Source of the DNA: Stichopus chloronotus
Taxonomy: Eukaryota > Echinodermata > Holothuroidea > Aspidochirotida > Stichopodidae
Assembly: GCA_021234535.1 (NCBI GenBank)
Contig: CM037830.1
Location: 21,879,116-21,943,115 of the forward strand
DNA: 64,000 nt
Direction: 5' to 3'
Numbering within the stretch: the first letter of the stretch is position 1; the number at the start of each line of letters is the position of its first letter. Below are positions 51,654-64,000 of this stretch, piece by piece. Both the position numbers and the translations under genes were made by a program. Below the pieces are notes generated by a model. It did not search any database, had not been told where the DNA came from, and was given only the letters and a program-made list of their open reading frames with translations.

Positions 51654-53412
51654 CTACTGTTCCTTTCGAGTTTTCGAGCTTTGCAGTACAGATTTACGGC
51701 ATATATCGCCGGTGGATAAGCCTACGATCGACAGCGAAATCCCGACGATGAGCTTTATCGTCAGCGGGGGAAGGAAAGACGAGCAAATCATTTTATTCGG
51801 GTATTTCACTCTATCGACTGCAACGTGTCTCAGGCGCCTCGGCGTGTAACATCTGACGTCTTTTATGTGCTCTAACCACTGTAACTTGGGCAAGTTTGTC
51901 TGTTTTTGAAATAGGCCGTTCATCCACCTGAGGTGGCAATCGCAGCTCCAAGGGTTGGCGAAGAGGGTGATCCACTGGAGATTGGAAAGGTGGCCGATGG
52001 TTTCGAAGGAAAGTGTCGTTAAGCGGTTCATATCTAAAAGGATACCCCTCAGTCGCTTATTCGTCAAAAAGGCTTCTTCGTCTACGACGGAGATGTTGTT
52101 GTTTTTCAGTTGTACGTACTCCAGATTTCTGGCGCCTTGTAACTCTTTGGTCAAACTTTTTAATCTGTTCCCTTCCAGATCTATCATCCCCAGCATCGGG
52201 AGGGACGCAAATGCATTGTCGGAAATATTATCGATGAAATTGTTTTTCAAATCCAATCGATACAGCGAACTGTGACGGATGAAGTAATCTGGCAGCGACG
52301 TGAATCGATTCCCATCGAGAACCAATTGATTGACCACTCTGCAACTGGACAGAAATCCAAACGGCACCGCAGATAAGTCATTGCTGGACAAATCCAGCAG
52401 ACGCAAATGGGTCACATTCTCAAATGAGAACGGTTTCAAAGCGGATATATTGTTGTTACTAAAATAAATGTAATGGAGCTTTCTGAGGTCCGAAAAACAG
52501 AAATTGGGCACCGACGAGATGTAGTTACTGTGCATATGTAACTTGACCAACGTTCTCATAGTCCTCCAATGGTCGCAATGGGGGTCGGTCAGTCGGTTTT
52601 GGGAAACGTCCAGAGTTTCTAAGTTTTTGAACTCGATCCCGTCGGACAATCGTAGGATATTTTCTGTCGTAACGTTTTCGGAAAAGAAGGAAGCCTAGTC
52701 TCAGTTCAAACAATTTCGTCAAGGAATCTAACCAACCTAAAGATAAGGATGTAACTTCATTGTAAGAGAGATCCAGATCTGTCAGTCTGGTTTGATTGAT
52801 GAACGTCATTTGTGTGATTCGTTGGATGAAGTTATGCGATAAATCGATCACGCGTAATTTAGGCAGATTCCAAAATATCTGTTCCGGTAAAGTCGATATT
52901 CGGTTACCCGCTAACTCAAGTATCCGGAGTTCTTTCAAATTGTCGAAGGTATCGGCCGACAGATAACAGATCTCGTTGTATGACATTCTGAGGTCTCTAA
53001 TACTCGAACTATTTTGAATGCAAAAAGGAATTTCTGAAAGATAATTGAATTTTAAGTTGAGTCTTTTTAACCTCTCGAAGCCTTTAAGAGAGTCATGTGA
53101 CATGTTAAAGAGGCGGCAATGGATCACCCGTATATCCACAAGATCTAAGCCAAGGTCAGACCATGAATCGTCGAAATAAAAAAGGCTTTGGTTGACTATT
53201 TCGAAAGTTTGAACTTGCGGTGGAACATTTTCCTTTGGGAGGGCATCGTAAGTATAGCTTTCGCTCTGGTTGCAGGTCACAGTGCGTTCTCGGCGGTCAC
53301 ATTGGCACCGATAAGGGCAAATAATGGCATCCACCTGTGACACGTAAATTGTAAACGCTGACAACATGAAGATAAATGACCTGAGTGTACTGTCTGCGTT
53401 AAGTTCATCCAT
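51654..53412 (-). CDS. leucine-rich-repeat transmembrane receptor, one frameshift
   Basis: Intronless reading of about 585 codons in two frames. From the preferred start at 53412 (MDELNADS) a hydrophobic signal peptide (FIFMLSAFTIYVSQVDA) leads to an LRRNT cap (CPYRCQCDRRERTVTC). About 16 LRRs follow, for example LRVIDLSHNFIQRITQMTF and LYRLDLKNNFIDNISDNAF, then an LRRCT cap (NPWSCDCHLRW with two later Cys) and one membrane span (LTIKLIVGISLSIVGL). The tail is a short basic stretch of about 17 residues. No TIR domain, so it resembles a Toll-type ectodomain without its signalling part. An upstream Met at 53442 would add ten residues before the signal peptide. The frame changes near 52680-52695 within a pyrimidine-rich stretch (one extra base, or two missing). 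LRR spacing continues correctly across the change, so it is a recent mutation or a sequencing error. Likely role: surface recognition or adhesion. Confidence 0.82.
52680..52695 (-). other. frameshift site in the LRR receptor
   Basis: Upstream the frame reads KLFELRLG and then leaves the LRR pattern. One base on, the other frame reads FFSENVTTENILRLSDG and rejoins it at LETLDVSQNRL. The two frames differ by one base (53442 against 52649 modulo three). Confidence 0.8.
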
Positions 53413-53442
53413 TATGGATGGATGGTCAGACCTGTATTCCAA

Positions 53443-55783
53443 TGAATTCAGATATGGAGACTATGTCCGAAAGCATACGATGGAGATGTCGTTTTGAAAA
53501 AAAAAAAAAAAAGTCACAAAGTACGCATTTTTGATTGATTTGATATTCTCATGTCTTTCGCTCGTAAACATTTGCTGTTTAATGGAAGTAGGCTTCGACG
53601 GTGTTCCTTCCGTATGAATTTACATATCGTGACGATATTTCTTGCATGGTGTTATTAAGAAACCGTTCCGCAGAAAAAAAAAACAAACAGAAATAGAATC
53701 ATCACTGAGAGAAGTCATAACAAACAGTCACATCCATTTGCAATACAGTTACAAAGTAACACGTAAAATTCTCTTGCAGTATTTGAAAGTATAATCCTGG
53801 GTAGGCCTACGCCTGAAATGGGTTCTACTCGGAAGACCGACGGTGTTAATGTCAGCTGATCACTCCATCTTTGCGATAGCGAAACTTTTTCCTTTGCTAA
53901 TCCCATTCCGATCTTTTGAGTCGCTTTGACTTACAATACTCACATGATTGTTTCAATTCTTGATATTTGCAAAGAAATCCTTACTCCGTGTGTATAGATC
54001 TGTCAATCTCGTGTAATGTATGATCCTTGTAATAACACACTTTCACTCTTACCATCGAGCTTACTATATAGATTACCTCGAGAGGGAATGGCATGACGCC
54101 AGCCAAGGCTCTCTTCAAGTTGCTTTCAACCTATAACACAGCGATACCTATCCGTCTAGTTCCGTCCGTTATTTCTAATATCCATTGTAAACAACACAGT
54201 GAGCGTCAGTAGACATTCCGCTGAACAAAAACACCCCCTTTGACCAATGGCAGTCTCCTTCTCTCCAGGCATGCGCCGTTCAATTAGTTCGCTTACTTGT
54301 GATTGCACATACCTGATTACGTCTGTTACAGTTCATTCGAGGAAGTAGAGTGCTGGCTACTGAAGATGAATGGAGTGGTCTCCGAGACAAATGCCAGTCA
54401 TGTTTGCCTGTTCAGAAGTATACTCACATAGATCGGCCAGTCATGTCTACGAGCGCCTCCAGTTACGGCAAATGCAGCTGTGATGATGGAGAGAAGAATG
54501 AAGATAGCGGGTTGTTGATGGGAGTATTAGGCAAATATTGCTCTGAAAATTAAAAACATTCTACAAAATCAAATCTTTGACACTTAAAGTCCACCTTCAA
54601 ACGTCGTAGAATCATATAAACAAGCAGAGACCAAACTCGTCAACAAGCAAGTCTTGGGAATTTTGCGAAGTGTTCTTTTTTTCTTTTCCCGTTGATGAAT
54701 TTTGAGTAAATCATTAATCATTTTGTCAAAGTTGTGTGTGCAATGAAATGAAACAATCATGCACTACTGAAGGTATTGATATAACAACGATGACGTGCTG
54801 GCAAAATGAAGTAACCGCGGCACAGTGGGACGATTCTGCTCACTTAAGCATGAAAAATATGAATAGCCATAACAACTTAAGTGCATACTAAGTTAAGGGC
54901 CGTTGGCCATTGCACACATTTTGAAGATTTGCTATGTTTCGATTAAGTTGTGCAAACTCTCGTTGGGAATTTGCTTATTAGGAGTAAAGCCAGTCAGTAT
55001 GAGGTGTAAACCTTTAGATAATTTGAAGTAACGTTGGATCCAAAGGGAGATAAGAAAAGAGAGAAAGAGAGAAAGAAAAAAAATAAACGATGCATGGAGA
55101 CACGCAAACACAAATACGAATCCTTTTTTTTTTTCGAGATTAATGCAGCACATCTCTGCCCGGAGTAAATGGCGTAAATCCTAGAAAATTAATCCACCCG
55201 TAATTAGAAGAAACAAATAAGGCGCAATTCAATAAAGACAGTATCATAAACGGCTCTCGAACATTCGCCTTGCGGCAGTCTACATTATAACGCAAGTACA
55301 GCGATGAGAGATTCACAAAAGAAAGATCCCTTCTATTCTCTTCTACAATTGATGCACGACACTGTGGCATCTTCTCTTCTCTTTTTTTTGTTTTTTTTTT
55401 TGTTGAATCTCTTCAAATTTTAATGAAAGAATACTAATTTCCATTAACCGCTTCATGTAACTCTCGGAAAGCATTTCAGTTTGACTGAGAGGGTGTACTT
55501 GAAATCTGCAACTTTCCAAGTGAACAGTAAACAGAGTAGTGTCCGATTTCTCGCTCTATACATTATTCATCTTCCAACACTTGACGTTGAGAGTGAAAGA
55601 GCTAGTCTCGTTCAAACTGCTAATGTCTCATACATTATAGCGTCGCATTTAGAAAGGACGAGTTTTTCCTGAAAAAAAAAAAGTGCAATTTTTAGGGGGG
55701 AAATTTAAAGACTTTCGTTCGACATGACAATGGTTCAGTGTGAATCGATTAATTCATACGATAAGGCGCCCATCGAATTGTTG
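53443..55783. other. non-coding, 5' flank of the LRR gene and beyond
   Basis: An A16 run at about 53498-53513 lies just upstream of the receptor start. No supported exon to 55783; the frame at 54350-54553 is not convincing. Confidence 0.4.
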
Positions 55784-55811
55784 CAATGTCACTCCTGTAG
55801 GAGTGACATTG
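55784..55811. repeat. 28-bp near-perfect palindrome
   Basis: CAATGTCACTCCT and AGGAGTGACATTG are perfect complements around two bases. The word ATGTCACTCCT also occurs in the inner inverted repeat at 6150-6160. Confidence 0.85.
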
Positions 55812-56307
55812 AAATTTGCATGACTTCTGCTGATTGCTGAAAACAAATCCAATGATGCAAGTGACCACAATGTTAACTTTAACGGTGAATGGTTGCATAC
55901 ATTTTGTTTTGTTTTGATAGGCTACCGACCAATTAGGGAAGAGTATCCGAATTTAAAAGAAAAAAAAAATTGTTAGTGTCATGAACTTTTCTCCACCTCC
56001 TCATGAGGTCGTAATCATTTTGTTATTACTCACTCTCTCTGGTCTTACTCTGATATCAAAAGACTATTTCAACATTTTCTTTTTACACAAACGCACTTGT
56101 AACAGGGATATTCCATCAGGCCTCTGCAATAGGCCGTTGTGATGTTTCGAAACACCTTGTCAGGTGTACGTCTCACATCGTACATGCGTGGTTAATTAAT
56201 TACATGTTTACTTTTTATTTTTGGTTTCCTCCTTGTTCTAATCGAACGGTGTTTAACTTTTCGGTGTGTGGGAAGGGGGGGGGGGGATGCCGTAATGAAT
56301 AGTGTCC

Positions 56308-56339
<32 letters not shown>

Positions 56340-59300
56340 GCCTGTCTGTCTGTCTGTCTGTCTGTCTGTATGTGTTGATCTGTGTTATCAAACTATGTTA
56401 TCGATCTGCCTAACACTAGTGAAAAGACCCAACATGTCACTCACCTGAAGCACAAGACCCATACAGAGAGAGAACGAAATGTATTTTTTTTTTTTTTTTT
56501 TGAGACGACTATAAGTTATGAATCTCTTCGGAAGGTGTATTCTGTCAAGTACCAAAGTGACAACATTTTCAAGTTTACACATTCCTGTTACAGTAGATGT
56601 ACTGTTATTACATTGGCTGAAGCTCATCTAAGTGGAAGACTTCATAAAGATCTGCTTCTTCTTCACTGAAAGCAAAGATAAATAAAGATTTCCCTTGTCT
56701 CCCTGAAGTGGATCTCGCCCGAGGGAGAGATCTCTTGTTCAAGGTGTTTATATTTGTTCACGTCCAACGAAATAAAAATACTTGACTCTTGCTGAAGAGC
56801 GTCATAACGAGCTGCCATAATGGGACCTCAGGCGCCCTCTCACACAGTTCACGTCTGTACAAATGAGTGTAACGTTAACGACATATTGGCTATATACGTG
56901 CAAGCCTATGAGCTACCCTAAACGAAATTCCTGGGCACAAACATCTTCACATTTGGGACCCCCCCGCCCCTTGGCATGAAAAGGTCACTGGTTTGTATAT
57001 AATGCTTCATTTTCATTTATTACAAGGTTCGTCGTAAATTTCATGGTTTGCTAGGTTGAATATCTAACAGAAGTACACGTGAAGTACTACAGAACTACAC
57101 GCTGCCCCAACCCATCCCCCTAATAAAAAGAAAAAAAAAACCTTGAAAATGAAATATTATGAAACTTGGGGAGTGTTAGTACAGAAATCAGCCAATTAAT
57201 GAAGCGATAAACTTTGATAAATATGATTTATGTTATTTATCTATACATATGGAGTGACTCAAACAAGACAGTATAGGCAAAGCAGGAAAAGAACGCCAAT
57301 CTAAGTCCGCTAACTGAGATTATATCTGTAAGTTTGTGATGGTTTTGAAGGGTACGAACACATGACAATGCTTACAAGTAACATAACTAGTGAAGATTCA
57401 CATCCAACAGTTATGAAAAACTGTCAAAATGTTTTACCTGCCACCCTGACTCGCAATGGATGTGTTACTGGCATTTGAAGTTGTACTAATGTGAAAAGTT
57501 TCTGGTCACGAATTTTCAAAAACAAACAAACAAACAAACAAAAAACTGAATAGTCAATTCATGCATTTAGGTTCTCTTGTAAGTGACACATGGGGATAAT
57601 CTTAGTTCGACCATTTGCCATAATTACGTGAAGGAAACTTTACAGGATAAGGAAGATTTAGTGAATTTCACGAAACAACGAAAGATGCTGCTTTAAAGAA
57701 GAGATGGCCAAGAAAAAAAAAATGAAAAGAGAAGAGAAGCGAAAACGAATTGAAGACTATAAGAGAAACTTACAAGTAAAGAAAGCGATACAAATTTTAT
57801 GAGTAATTTCCAGTTAACGCTCAAATTATTTATTATTAATTAACATTAGCTTAAAACAATACGCATCGACTGCATGTACAGGAGATTATTCCCTACTTTG
57901 AAACAATAGTAACTTGAAGGCAGTCTTCCATACTTTGCACTGTCTCAAAAAAGAGTCGATTGTATCATACAATGGGGTTAACGGTGTTACAGGAAAACAC
58001 GACAGGAACTACTGTTCATATAACGGAACTTTGATAAGGTAACGTTTTAAGGAAATGAACATCACTAATTTTCTCATCGCAAATTCGTATGTAATTTCGA
58101 TAAAACATTACACTGCAACGACATTCACAAACATCATTCATTGAGAAATGATAAGAGTGTAAGAATAATTGGGGGTGGTTTCGAAAGATATTAAAAGAAT
58201 TCTCCACCATCGCTTCTCATGTCTCTTAAAGAGATGCAAACGTTATTGCAGACAAGACACTGGTCCCATTTTTAAGGAAATATCTCAAAAAATCCTCAAA
58301 ATTATTAATCAGAATTATTTTAGTAAACATTCGAGGTACGAGCCTGTTGCTAGAAATCAATCGGTTGTGACGCAGTACCGAAAAATGTAGATTGAACATT
58401 GCCCTTGATTTTTATCTCAAGCTGTGGGTTACAGTACTGTTCTGACCTCTTATTTGGTGATAAAACCTTCGTTTCACCAAGGACTGGCATAGACCTACGT
58501 TTGAAAGTATTGTTAGGAGCTACCCGTTTGTTTAAGGATTGTTTGACTTAAATGACGTTGTTCTGTGAATGATATTGAACTGGTACCGACGAATAAAGGA
58601 TAGACATACCTTTAAGGGAATTACACAGCTTACCTTCGCTTGGTTTGGTGGGTCTTAAAGTATAAGCAGCAATTAAATTGTCCATCACAATAGCAGCTCC
58701 TCTGGTTTCATGCGCTTAGTATGTTATTATCTTACTGAATGTATCTTACTGAATGTAGACATTCATAGGGTTTTATAATCTCTGAACGAAAGAGCTTTTG
58801 CGTCCAAGACCTTGCCAGAAACAGGAAGAGTGAAAAAGATGGAAAACAGTATTTGTCGTTTCTAGGTCATACATTTTCAGGCTCGTGCTGAAGTCCAACT
58901 TTCAAAGCGTTATTTCAAATCTAAGGAAGCTTCCTCTGGTACAAGAAGTATGTTTAACTGATAGAACGGTAAAGAATCTTATATATTACGTTAAGTTTTC
59001 TTTTTGGTGGAAAATTCCTTTAGGTGTTTTGTCATCGTTCAAGACAAGAAAGAAAAAAAAAACACACACAAGTCAGTTTTAAGGTACTAATTGAACACTC
59101 CTTAATTTATTTTAAACTGAGACAAAGAGCTGAGTAACACTGGATAACATTATAAACAGGCTTAAACACATCATGTGACTTTTCCAGTCTCTTGCTTGAT
59201 CTTGAATATATATTTTAAAAAATGTATATATGTCGAAATAAGACTTTTCTGACTTCTGGGACCTCTTTAATTGTGACATACTGGGCAATTATTCGATATT

Positions 59301-62259
59301 TTTTTTTTTTGGGGGGGGGCTGATGGCTTACGTGATTTGTCAAGTTTCGGTTCTGAACAAATTGCTTAAGAAATACACTTTCTCTCTTTTATAACAAAGA
59401 GTCATTTTTATCTTCTTCGGCAGTAATTACGTCACAAATATTCGTTATATATGCAAGCAAATCCTTCAAAAGTCGGTCAAAGACCTCTGTGGCAAGATTC
59501 TTGTATAGATGCTGGCAGGTAAAAGCTATATATCTGCCTTTTGAAAGAGAGGTAAAGCCTTACTTCCAGGTAGTTCCATTTTGTGTAGCCTACAAATACC
59601 ATTCAGTTCAATTCGTACGACCCTAGGGGAAGATCGCATCTCAAATGTCAGAACGTATGATTTATGTGAACAAGAATGTATAATTAATGTATATTTGTTA
59701 AGCTTTTCAACAAAGGTTTCTGAATTCTCCCCGAATGCTATCGGTGATAACGCATTTCAGAGAGGGCTTTTTTTTTTGTATATATAAAAGAAGACGCGGA
59801 TACGCAAATCCTCACGAGGAAAGTCAGCAATGCAAAGATTGTAACTCGTTAGGGTTATTTAAGATGACGAGAACAGAACCAAGTAGTTTTTCACTGTTGC
59901 TTGTTTATGTTAGGTTAGTTCAGGTTACATCAGATCAGGAGTAACCAGTTAAGTTCATTTCAGTTCAGTCCTTGTCGATTCAGCTGAACTAAACTGCTAA
60001 GCTAAGCTAGGCTAAGCTAAGCAGTGTAGTCAAGTTACTTCAGTTTAGTTCCCTGTGCTTCGAGCTATGCATGCTTGGCTCTGTGAAATCAGTGAGATGC
60101 TATAAAGTGAGACCTTTCCTACAGCTGCAAGGGCCTTAAAGTGCAACAAGTGTGACGAGGAATTACTTTATTTTGGGTGTACTCAAAACACGAAGTTAAT
60201 GGACTCTTGAGAAATAAAAAGGCTCTTTTATTAATTTTTCTCTTGTACCTCAAGACGTTTGGCAGACACACACACGCAAAAAGCATCAAACAACGAAATT
60301 TTTTGTCGTTCCTCAGTAATACCAATCTTGCCCTTGCTAGACAGAAAACGTCCTACATGTGGCTTCATCTCTTATTTTCCTTTTCTTTCAACGATCCATA
60401 CCACATAGTACAAGATAAGATGGCAGAACCTACATGTGAACACGTGACAAATAATGTATCATGGTCGAAAAAAAAAAGAACATCATGACTAAGGGAGACT
60501 GCAATCGAACAAAGAAGGGATCCATGAACCATCATGATACACATCGTCTGTATACAGTACTATGCTTACTACTGTATGTATACAATTTCGGGAAATATTT
60601 CAGCGAAGTTTGGAAAGGAATCAGTCAGCGAAATCGTTACGTTTAGCTGATAGAAAGGTGACAACTTGCATACAGACGAGTACGATAAATTTTCCTGTCG
60701 GTCGGGAGAATAATACATGCAGTGCCACACGCCGGCACACAGATTGAGTGGCGTCTTCTAACTTGCTTATTGAAAAAAAAAACAAAAAACTATACGACGG
60801 TATAAGTCATGACTGAATTCTAATTAGACAAAACACTAACATACACTTGATCGTTGCATATTGTCCTCGTCCTGTGCATGTCGTGTGAGATAGTGAAATT
60901 ATTATTTTTTTTAAATCTCTTTTGCGGTAAGGATAAAAAAACTGATTTTGTCTTTTTCCCCTTTGTTTTGCATCAGAAAATATTCAAAAAGATATTACAT
61001 GTTGATTTGAATAGTCTGTTTATCCTGTTACCGAATCCCACAGTTGGGAAATCACACGCGGAACCGGAGAACTTGAGATGCATATATGAATATCAACGAC
61101 GTATAAATCACGTTATTGAAAATCGTTTTATGATTTAAAAGAGTTTAGTGAAAATGATATCGACGTCGTGCGAGATAAAAAAAAAAAAACTCAAAAAAAA
61201 AATATTCGTACCCAATCTACATTTTGAGGGCCCTCTTTTTATTTGAAATGGAAAGCAAGACAATAAAAAAGATGAAACAAAAGTACTAGATAATAAAGAA
61301 GAATGTAAAATAAACCAAGATGGAGTTACCTAGACCGCCGTCAAAACTATGTTCAACTGAATATATAAATTCGGCTGCCGATATCACTGTTTTGAAATTT
61401 CTTCTACAGCAAGCCTTCATTAACAAATTTGAGATGAATAAAATCTTACCTCTAGAGAACTAGAGAGAAAGCAATCTTTTATTGAAAAACTGCCATGAGG
61501 CCACGAGGGAAATTAAATTTCCCAACAATAGGAATCGTATTAAAAAGAGGTAAAGCTTGCGAAATGTATTTTTCGATAACGTATTTGTTTTTGCAAAGAA
61601 TTAGACCTACTAAGAATGTACCCAACGGGAAGTCTATTACAATTTCGTCCTTTTGTGCCGCCTGTAATATTCGCACAAGTCTGCAGAATTCACATTCAAT
61701 TACAAAAATGTCAAACATCAAGGAAGAGTGGGAGGGGAGGAAGACAAAGGTGCTTTTCGTTACCATGGTGCCTGATGAAATCATGTTTGATGGAAAAGCG
61801 CAGTCTTTTACCAACCGTATATTCTAATTAAGACTAAAATCTGTGGCGAGGTTGTTCCCACCGCAAATATACGGTACTAAATATATGCTCAGAATATACA
61901 TGCAGCACATTGCAGCAAGAAACTGATACGTACGATTTATCCCAAAATTTCGTGTTCGAAAATTGCGATGGTGTACACTACATCGTTTACAGGTTTAGGA
62001 ATACGTCATCAGAGGCTCCATGCAAAATAACCGGAAAGTCAAAAGACTTTGTGATTCGTTGCCAATATCTATGAAAGTAGTTTCCGGCATATACCGTATG
62101 GCAAACTGATAGCACTGGTAAGATCTCTCGATCAGTCCGTCACAATAATAGGAGGACCATCCACTCACGATGGACAACCAACAAACTAAGTTTTCAAGTT
62201 CCAGCAACTTTCCTCTCTTGCCAGGTTCTTCAAACAGTGTGTTAACGAGAATTTCAAAC
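55812..62259. other. non-coding; simple repeats
   Basis: A 12-G run near 56275, (TCTG)n at 56308-56369, AAAC repeats at 57522-57545, a 14-bp direct repeat TATCTTACTGAATG at 58730-58757, and CTAAG-rich DNA at 59993-60023. At 61479-61827 both strands are open for over 330 nt, but neither translation resembles a known family. Confidence 0.4.
56308..56369. repeat. (TCTG)n microsatellite
   Basis: About fifteen units with one CCTG interruption near 56341. Confidence 0.95.
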
Positions 62260-63550
62260 TACGACCTTCACTGACGTCGAATGATTCTAGACGTTAATCA
62301 AATATGACAGAGTATCTACTCATCGAGAGCTACCAACGTTTTCAGTTTGAAGTTCCAACAACACTCACTTTTTGAGATGTTTAGCTTAAAAGGGCTTTAG
62401 ACTATACCCTCTGGTGACCTCAAATGACCTTTAACATGAATAAAATCGATACCAATCATCTGTTCAATGTGGACAATCCAAAGTATGAGATTTCTCACAA
62501 CTACCCTTTTGAGAATGTGGTGTTTACAAAGTTTCCCCAGTTTTAGATATAGTGACCTCATATATCCGATTATATCATCCACCCCAGTCAATTGGAATGG
62601 TCAATTGAACATCACTGATCCACAGACCAAGTGTAAGGTTATTGAAGATAATGTTTCCTGAGACACTGTCTTTGTAAAGTTTCCACACTCTGACCTCTAA
62701 AGGCCCTCAAACGAACTTTGATCTCCATTAAATCAATAGGACTCATATACTTAGTATTGACAATCCACACACTAAGTATGAAATTACTCAAGGTCAGATA
62801 TAGGTGATTACATGCTATTAAGCCTTTGACCCCGGTGAGACCGCAAATGGCCTTTTACCTCCACCAAAACTAATAGACATCACTTTGGCAATATGGGTAA
62901 TCAACATGCTAAGTATGAGAATTCCCACGACTACCCATCTAAAAATAAATTGTTTACAAGTTTTTCACAGTTTGACCTCTGGTGACCCTCAACTGACCTT
63001 TGACTTCTATTAAAACAATAGTACTGGTCTATTCAGCATGACCAACCCGTTCACTAAGTTTGAGATAATTGAATGTTACCCTCTTCACATACAGGAGTAA
63101 ATATGGTTTTATTTTGAAGTTTTTTACCTCTGTTGACCCTAAATGACCTTTTACTGCCACCAAAAAACAATATGGATCATTTACTCAATGTAAGAAATCA
63201 CAAACATGCTAAGCATGGTCCCTCACAGTTACTCTTATCTGGATATAGTGCTTACAATGTTTTCACAGTTTGACATCTGGTGACCTCAAACGACCTTTGA
63301 GCCCCAACAATACTAAGGATAATCTACTTAATCCTGACCAACCCTCACACACACTAAGTATGAGATTATTGAACGTTACATTAATTGAAATATTGTGTTT
63401 TTATTGTTTCACAGCATGACCTCTGGTGATGACTTTTGACCTTCACTTAAAACAGTACGGAACATCGGCTCTCTCGGAACCCACACACCACGTATGAGAT
63501 CGGTCACAGTTACACTTATTGAGATAATGTGTTTACAAGAAAAAAGTCAG
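62260..63550. repeat. satellite-like tandem array, ~148-bp unit, about eight units
   Basis: The anchor CTCTGGTGACCTCAAATGAC recurs in diverged form near 62408, 62545, 62690, 62824, 62971, 63120, 63268 and 63416. Spacings are 134-149 bp, the last four being 147-149. A second anchor, ACTAAGTATGAGATTATTG, recurs in phase with it, followed by TTAC and TGTTTACAA. Units are diverged from each other, so the array is not recent. No reading frame. Confidence 0.82.
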
Positions 63551-63552
63551 CA

Positions 63553-63604
63553 ACACACACACACGCACACACACACACACGCACACACACGCACACACAC
63601 ACAC
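63553..63604. repeat. (AC)n microsatellite
   Basis: AC dinucleotides with a few GC interruptions, directly after the satellite array. Confidence 0.9.
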
Positions 63605-64000
63605 CTTTGTTTACCATACATTACGAGGACCTTATTGTGCTTTTCTTTTGTTTTTTCTTCCTCAACCCTAACCTTAACAATAGACTGTCCATTGTTAATC
63701 TTGAGAGGACGGGAGAAATCTATTGAATTTTCTACGGGAGACCTAAGTTCTGTTGTTTCGGTCCTGGATCCCACCCTAAAACAAGGGCACACACACACGA
63801 CATCGCCATCGCATAGATTCATTCTGACTTCGGCAAGGAATCAAAAAAATAGAGGCTGATATTTACATACATTATAACATCATCTTCAGTGCGCCTGTTG
63901 GAGAGGGAACAAAAAAAAAAAAAAAAAACCCAAAAAACTAGTGTTAAAAATCATTTGCATTTAGGAAACAAACTAATCACTTAAGAGTATCTTTTGCCAC
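63605..64000. other. non-coding, no feature recognised
   Basis: Contains an A18 run at 63911-63928 and no supported exon. Confidence 0.4.

Noticed and set aside
61479..61827. Overlapping open frames on both strands, about 110 codons each
   Set aside because: Neither translation resembles a protein family and no splice sites frame them; at most one could be real and I cannot say which.
63494..63859. Frames with Thr/His repeats on the plus strand and Cys/Val on the minus strand
   Set aside because: Translation of the AC microsatellite.

Overview
The window looks like a stretch of an AT-rich animal nuclear genome. Its coding exons are small and bounded by GT/AG splice sites, introns and intergenic DNA are kilobases long, and transposable-element debris is dense. 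There is no operon-like gene packing, no prokaryotic signal, and no rRNA or tRNA gene that I can recognise. The style of the LINE, the abundance of short inverted-repeat elements and the intronless leucine-rich-repeat receptor suggest a marine invertebrate deuterostome, perhaps an echinoderm. That placement is inference only.

Layout: (1) About 0.75-11.7 kb (+) holds the start of an unrecognised multi-exon gene: a first coding exon at 2574-2771, a 125-codon exon at 4430-4804 that is repeated perfectly at 5017-5391 by a 587-bp tandem duplication, and a possible further Lys/Ala-rich exon at 11497-11692. Next to the duplication is a set of inverted repeats. (2) 11.7-41 kb is almost free of recognisable genes. 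It holds one convincing orphan exon on the minus strand (14636-14802), non-autonomous DNA transposons (a TTAA-flanked element at 25.1-25.8 kb and a hAT-like element at 27.4-27.8 kb), dispersed repeat families and microsatellites. (3) 41.7-44.5 kb (+) is a 5'-truncated non-LTR retrotransposon with a long intact reverse transcriptase frame. (4) 45-51 kb holds further repeats, including second copies of families seen near 1, 9, 20 and 22 kb, and an AT hairpin. (5) 51.65-53.41 kb (-) is an intronless leucine-rich-repeat membrane receptor with signal peptide, LRRNT, about 16 LRRs, LRRCT and a transmembrane segment, interrupted by one frameshift. (6) 53.5-64 kb is non-coding, ending in a ~148-bp-period satellite array and an AC microsatellite.

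The genes show no evidence of working together. The most notable points are the perfect in-frame exon duplication, the frameshifted LRR receptor, three copies of a new-looking inverted-repeat element, a long diverged repeat present twice in opposite orientation, a nucleosome-length satellite rich in TGACCT half-sites, and a striking excess of poly(G)/poly(C) tracts for an AT-rich genome.
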